From Pseudovibrio zosterae (GTDB lineage: Bacteria > Pseudomonadota > Alphaproteobacteria > Rhizobiales > Stappiaceae): a stretch of 64,000 nucleotides of DNA. Both the position numbers and the translations under genes were made by a program. How positions within the stretch are numbered: the stretch's first letter is position 1; the number at the start of each line of letters is the position of its first letter. The stretch is taken from positions 248,001-312,000 of the forward strand of contig NZ_JAWXVZ010000006.1 of NCBI RefSeq assembly GCF_033843645.1. The letters are read 5' to 3'. This document shows, piece after piece, positions 60,432 to 64,000 of this stretch. The notes beneath the pieces were generated by a model. The model saw nothing but the letters and a program-made list of their open reading frames with translations. It ran no database searches and was not told the DNA's origin.

Positions 60432-63400
60432 GTGTTGACGGGTTCTGGACCCTACGTGAAAAAGAGCTTGTCGATAGGGCGTGGTGCGTTTGCAGCCCGC
60501 ATCGGATTTCTGCGTCTTGTTGCGTCCCTTTGGGTTGTATTTTCAAGCTTGTTTCTCGTCTCGGCTGATGCATTTGCGCAAGGGGAGACGGCAACAATAA
60601 CGGCCAGCGCCGAAGAGGGCTTTGGGCGCATTGTCATTACCTTTCCCGATCGGACCCTTCTGCCAGACTATGATGCACTGGTTACAGCTGGTGTTTTACG
60701 CATTGCCTTTCCCAATGGCATCAATGCGGCTGTTGACGAAATTCCCGCAGAACTGAGTGATTACATTTCTGTTGCCCGCCGGGATCCTGATGGCGCAGCC
60801 CTGCGCTTCGCCCTCAAGCAGCCCGTGAATGTGAACAGCATGGAAGCGGGCGAAAAACTCTTTATCGACCTCTTGCCGCGGTCATGGCAGGGCCTTCCGC
60901 CCCCATTGCCAGAGGACGTGGTGGCGGATCTTGCCAAGCGGGCAGAAAAAGCTCTGCGCCGGTTGCGTGAGTTGGAGCGGGACCGCGAAGAGCAGATTGT
61001 TGAAGAGGCTCAGGTTGACCTGCGGGTTGGGGAGCACCCCACATTCACCCGCCTGGTGTTCGACTGGTCCGTTCCGTTTGACAGCGCTTTCGTGCGCCGT
61101 GCCGATCGGGTGGAAGTTCAGTTCGACCGGGAAGCCACCCTCGACCTTGCGCGTATGCTGATCAACCCGCCGCTCGGACTTTATGGTGCGCGCTCTGAAA
61201 TTCGTGATGCTGGCCTGTTTGTCGAGTTAGCTATCGATCCGGCGTCAGATGTGCGGGCGTTTCGCGAGGGCTCGAGCTACGTGGTGGACGTGACGCCAAC
61301 CGAGCTTCAGGAGCGCGCTGAGAAGAACAGCCTGCTGCGAGATGTTGATGAGGTCTATGCCGACCCGATTTTGCAACAGAGCGAAGGGGAAGACCGGGTG
61401 GTCGCGTTGGGCGTTCGTCCGGAAGAGCGTCCGAGTTTGATGCCGGTTTCTCCTCAGCCGCAGCCTGTGCCTGAAACGACGCCGACACCGACGCCTGCCG
61501 TTGCCCCTGCTGCTGGTCCGATGAACCTTACGCCGTCAGTGTTTCGGCCGCAGACCAATCCGGCACCGGCCCCAACACCAGTACCGGCACAGCAAACCGC
61601 CATGTCTGAAGCACTCGGGCAGGTGGATGACCCCATTGCCGCCGTTCTTGCGCAAGCGGATGAGGTGGCAATGGCCGCCAAGGCGTTTGGATTGAGTGAA
61701 GAGCCTCTCGTTTCCTTGAGCGCACCAGTACCTGAAGGGAGCGGCCCGACGCCGCAACGTCCTTTCATTGACGATGAGCCGCTGGAAGAAAAGCCGAACC
61801 ATCCAAGCGCCAAGCCAGCGCGTGATCTGGAGCCTGTTGGTGAGCTAAATCCACGACCTGCTGGCGAGCTGACACCGAAGGGCAAGCCTTCTCCAGTGGC
61901 GGAGGAAAGCCCTTCAGAGGATGCCGTTCCGGAACAGGTGGACCCTGCACCTGCAGAACCTGAAACTGCTCCTCAAAAGGAACAGGTTTCTCAGGAAACC
62001 ACCCCTGACCCCGGCACTGAACCTTCCTCGATTGCGGTGGAAGAACCTCAGCCTGCTGAGCCTGAAGCTGTTGAGCAAACCTCTGAGGCAGCGGAGGAAG
62101 CTGTTTCCCCGCCAACTGCTCAAGATGTTGACCAGCGTTCTGACAGCGCTGAAGAGGTTGCACCTCCGGCACAAGGCACGGCTCAGGAGACCTCTGCGGT
62201 GAACCTACCAACTGCACCCGCATCAGAGGCGCAGCCAACAGAGGCGGAAACCGAAACAGCAAAGGCTCCGGCATCACCGCTGCCACGCATCATTCCGATC
62301 AATCAGGATACTCCGGCACCAAAGCGCGATGAGGCACCTGCAGTACCTAATGCAGAGGAAGTTCCAGCCTACGCGCAGGAAGCAGCACCCCCGCTTGTCG
62401 CGGTAGAGGTGCGCCGTGTTGGAAACTCCGCTCAGGTTCACCTACCGTTTGGGTTTGAAGTTCCGGCGGCCATGTTCCGCCGTGGCCGTTTCCATTGGCT
62501 CATCTTCGACAGCAATGTGCCGATTGATGACAGAGCCCTGCGAGTAGCTCTTGATCCCTACATTCACGGCCTCTCTAACGAGGATCATGGGGATTATCAG
62601 GTCATTCGCATGCGGTTGAAGCGCTCCACACTGGCGAGCTTCAGTGCAGAAAAGGACCGCTGGGTCTTGTCTGTTGGTCCTTCTGTGACCGAACCAAGCG
62701 CCCCGCTGCAAGTCGAGCGGAATGTGCAAGGGGATGGCGAAGCGGTTCTGCGCGTTGCTGTTGGCCAAGGCGCAGCGCTTCACGAGATACGCGACCCGGA
62801 TGTGGGCGATGTCATTTACGCCGTCACCGTGAAAGGACCGGCGCGGGGTCTGATCAAGCCGCACCGATACACTCAGCTCCAGTTCCTGCAGTCGTTGCAG
62901 GGGGTTGCGGTTACGCTTTATGCAGATGGTGTGAATGTTGAGGTCAGCGGCGAGGATGTGTTGATCACCCGCGATGATGGCCTTGCGGTTTCCAGCGAGG
63001 ATTTGTGGCGCGCGCTCGATCGGGACACGCCGATCAAAGACCCGACCCAGCCCGGCCTGATCGAGTTCTCTAATTTTACCAAGCCGGATGTTAATCGTTA
63101 TCGAGGCCAGTTAAGGGACTTTGAGGCCGCAGTGGCCCTGGCAGATCCGGAAGCAGTAAAGGGACCGCGCCTCGATATGGCGCGGTTTTACCTTGCCTAC
63201 GGCTTTGCAGAGGAAGCGCTGGGTCTTCTTGAGCTTTCAAAGGATCAAGACCCAACGGTTGCCACAGATGCTACATTCAACGTGATGATGGGCGCAGCGC
63301 AAATGATGGCGCACCGTCCGCGCGCAGCGAAGGAGTATCTTGAGTCCCCCGAGTTGACGCGCAGCCCGGATGCCGCTGTTTGGAAAACCCTTGCGGATGT

Positions 63401-64000
63401 GTCCCTTGAAGATTGGCCCAGTTCTCTTCTCAATCTGGAGACAGCCGGGGATGTGATCGACAGCTATCCGGAAAGCATCCAGATCGATTTCAATCTCGCG
63501 GCGGCACAGGCGCACGTGGAGCTTGAGGATTTTGGCAGCGCAGCCGCCTATCTTGCCCAGATCGAACCTTCGGCAACCAACCGGGAGCAATCGGCTCTTT
63601 ATGACTTGCTGCGCGGGCGCATCGCGGATGCCTCAGGGCGTACTCAGGAGGCCATCGAGGCCTTTGAGTATGTGATGGAGAACTTCGAGGGGCCGGAAGC
63701 GGCAGAGGCGCAGTACCGCAACATCGCCCTAAAATACCGCGATGGCTATTTGGGAGAGCAGGAAGCGATCGACGAGCTTGCCAATCTGTCGACGATCTGG
63801 CGCGGGGATGAAACGGAGTTGCGCACTCTTGATCTTCTTGCGGTGCTACAGGCCAAAGAGGGCGCCTATCGCGATGCTTTTGCGGCCATGCATCAGGCCA
63901 TCCTGTCCGATCCGGATTCAGAGATCACCCGCAATCTTCAAATGCAGATGGGGGATGTCTTCACCGACTTGTTCCTGCGTGAAGGCGCGGACAAGCTGGA
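60432..64000 (+). CDS. Giant secreted TPR protein of the flagellar cluster (3' end outside window)
   Basis: Open from 60432 to the right edge: at least 1,189 residues. A signal-peptide-like segment lies at about 24-49 (FLRLVASLWVVFSSLFLVSADAFAQ split by the cleavage site after FA). A first folded region (about 55-325) is followed by a Pro/Glu/Ala-rich linker (about 329-655), a second beta-rich region (about 660-880), then helical repeats with TPR-like spacing from about 890 (ARFYLAYGFAEEALGLLEL; AIEAFEYVMENFEGPEAAEAQYRNIA). No stop was found when every codon was read. AGGGGA precedes GTG 60432; ATG 60408 is in frame. Position after motE implies a periplasmic role around the motor, not tested. 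Confidence 0.8.
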   Translation, partial: MLTGSGPYVKKSLSIGRGAFAARIGFLRLVASLWVVFSSLFLVSADAFAQGETATITASAEEGFGRIVITFPDRTLLPDYDALVTAGVLRIAFPNGINAAVDEIPAELSDYISVARRDPDGAALRFALKQPVNVNSMEAGEKLFIDLLPRSWQGLPPPLPEDVVADLAKRAEKALRRLRELERDREEQIVEEAQVDLRVGEHPTFTRLVFDWSVPFDSAFVRRADRVEVQFDREATLDLARMLINPPLGLYGARSEIRDAGLFVELAIDPASDVRAFREGSSYVVDVTPTELQERAEKNSLLRDVDEVYADPILQQSEGEDRVVALGVRPEERPSLMPVSPQPQPVPETTPTPTPAVAPAAGPMNLTPSVFRPQTNPAPAPTPVPAQQTAMSEALGQVDDPIAAVLAQADEVAMAAKAFGLSEEPLVSLSAPVPEGSGPTPQRPFIDDEPLEEKPNHPSAKPARDLEPVGELNPRPAGELTPKGKPSPVAEESPSEDAVPEQVDPAPAEPETAPQKEQVSQETTPDPGTEPSSIAVEEPQPAEPEAVEQTSEAAEEAVSPPTAQDVDQRSDSAEEVAPPAQGTAQETSAVNLPTAPASEAQPTEAETETAKAPASPLPRIIPINQDTPAPKRDEAPAVPNAEEVPAYAQEAAPPLVAVEVRRVGNSAQVHLPFGFEVPAAMFRRGRFHWLIFDSNVPIDDRALRVALDPYIHGLSNEDHGDYQVIRMRLKRSTLASFSAEKDRWVLSVGPSVTEPSAPLQVERNVQGDGEAVLRVAVGQGAALHEIRDPDVGDVIYAVTVKGPARGLIKPHRYTQLQFLQSLQGVAVTLYADGVNVEVSGEDVLITRDDGLAVSSEDLWRALDRDTPIKDPTQPGLIEFSNFTKPDVNRYRGQLRDFEAAVALADPEAVKGPRLDMARFYLAYGFAEEALGLLELSKDQDPTVATDATFNVMMGAAQMMAHRPRAAKEYLESPELTRSPDAAVWKTLADVSLEDWPSSLLNLETAGDVIDSYPESIQIDFNLAAAQAHVELEDFGSAAAYLAQIEPSATNREQSALYDLLRGRIADASGRTQEAIEAFEYVMENFEGPEAAEAQYRNIALKYRDGYLGEQEAIDELANLSTIWRGDETELRTLDLLAVLQAKEGAYRDAFAAMHQAILSDPDSEITRNLQMQMGDVFTDLFLREGADKL

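Overview
The window reads as the chromosome of a motile, probably marine alphaproteobacterium of the order Hyphomicrobiales (Rhizobiales). The best order-level marker is the 2,233-residue GPR/RgsE-like growth-pole protein at 20633-27334. FlbT/FlaF/FliX-type flagellar control, a DUF6468-type protein, MotE and a Cys-poor DksA fit the same class. TRAP-type and D-glutamate (DgcN/DgcA) genes suggest a marine heterotroph of the Stappiaceae type (Pseudovibrio/Roseibium-like). The family is an inference and the genus is not established.

Layout. 1-20.5 kb is mostly metabolic and envelope DNA: the 3' part of a form II CoxL-like molybdenum hydroxylase, a DMT exporter, a stand-alone Lrp ligand-binding domain, a TPP riboswitch with thiM-thiD and a TRAP binding protein, a FadL-like porin, an atypical SDR, an LpxH-like phosphatase with a GT4 glycosyltransferase, threonine dehydratase, CheZ, an MFS transporter, dgcN-dgcA, and a four-gene MCE (Mla-type) lipid transport operon. 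20.6-40.3 kb holds gpr, an orphan Hpt protein, a ferredoxin, an MFS/AraC divergent pair, a DUF3011 secreted protein, coxE-like vWA and coxD/MoxR-like genes, ycjX-ycjF, a SixA-like phosphatase and a PuuB-like oxidoreductase.

40.5-64 kb is an almost continuous flagellar region: flgE-flgK-flgL, flbT-flaF, two tandem flagellins, a FlaG-like gene, flgI-flgJ-flgN, fliX, dksA, flgF-flgG-flgA-flgH, and fliL-fliM-DUF6468-motE followed by a giant secreted TPR protein that runs off the right edge. The arrangement resembles the Caulobacter-type order rather than the Rhizobiaceae one.

Regulation is the most informative part. Perfect TTAA-N7-TTAA (CtrA-type) boxes stand before flgE, both flagellins and, in tandem, fliL/flgF. 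A 13-nt inverted repeat GGCAA-N3-TTGCC recurs before flgE, fliL/flgF and fliX/flgI. Both flagellin leaders carry the same pair of hairpins with a compensatory base-pair change and identical spacing, next to flbT, whose product is a known flagellin-mRNA regulator. No CRISPR array, tRNA, rRNA, insertion sequence or prophage was recognised. All positions and motif comparisons were made by reading; no database search was run.
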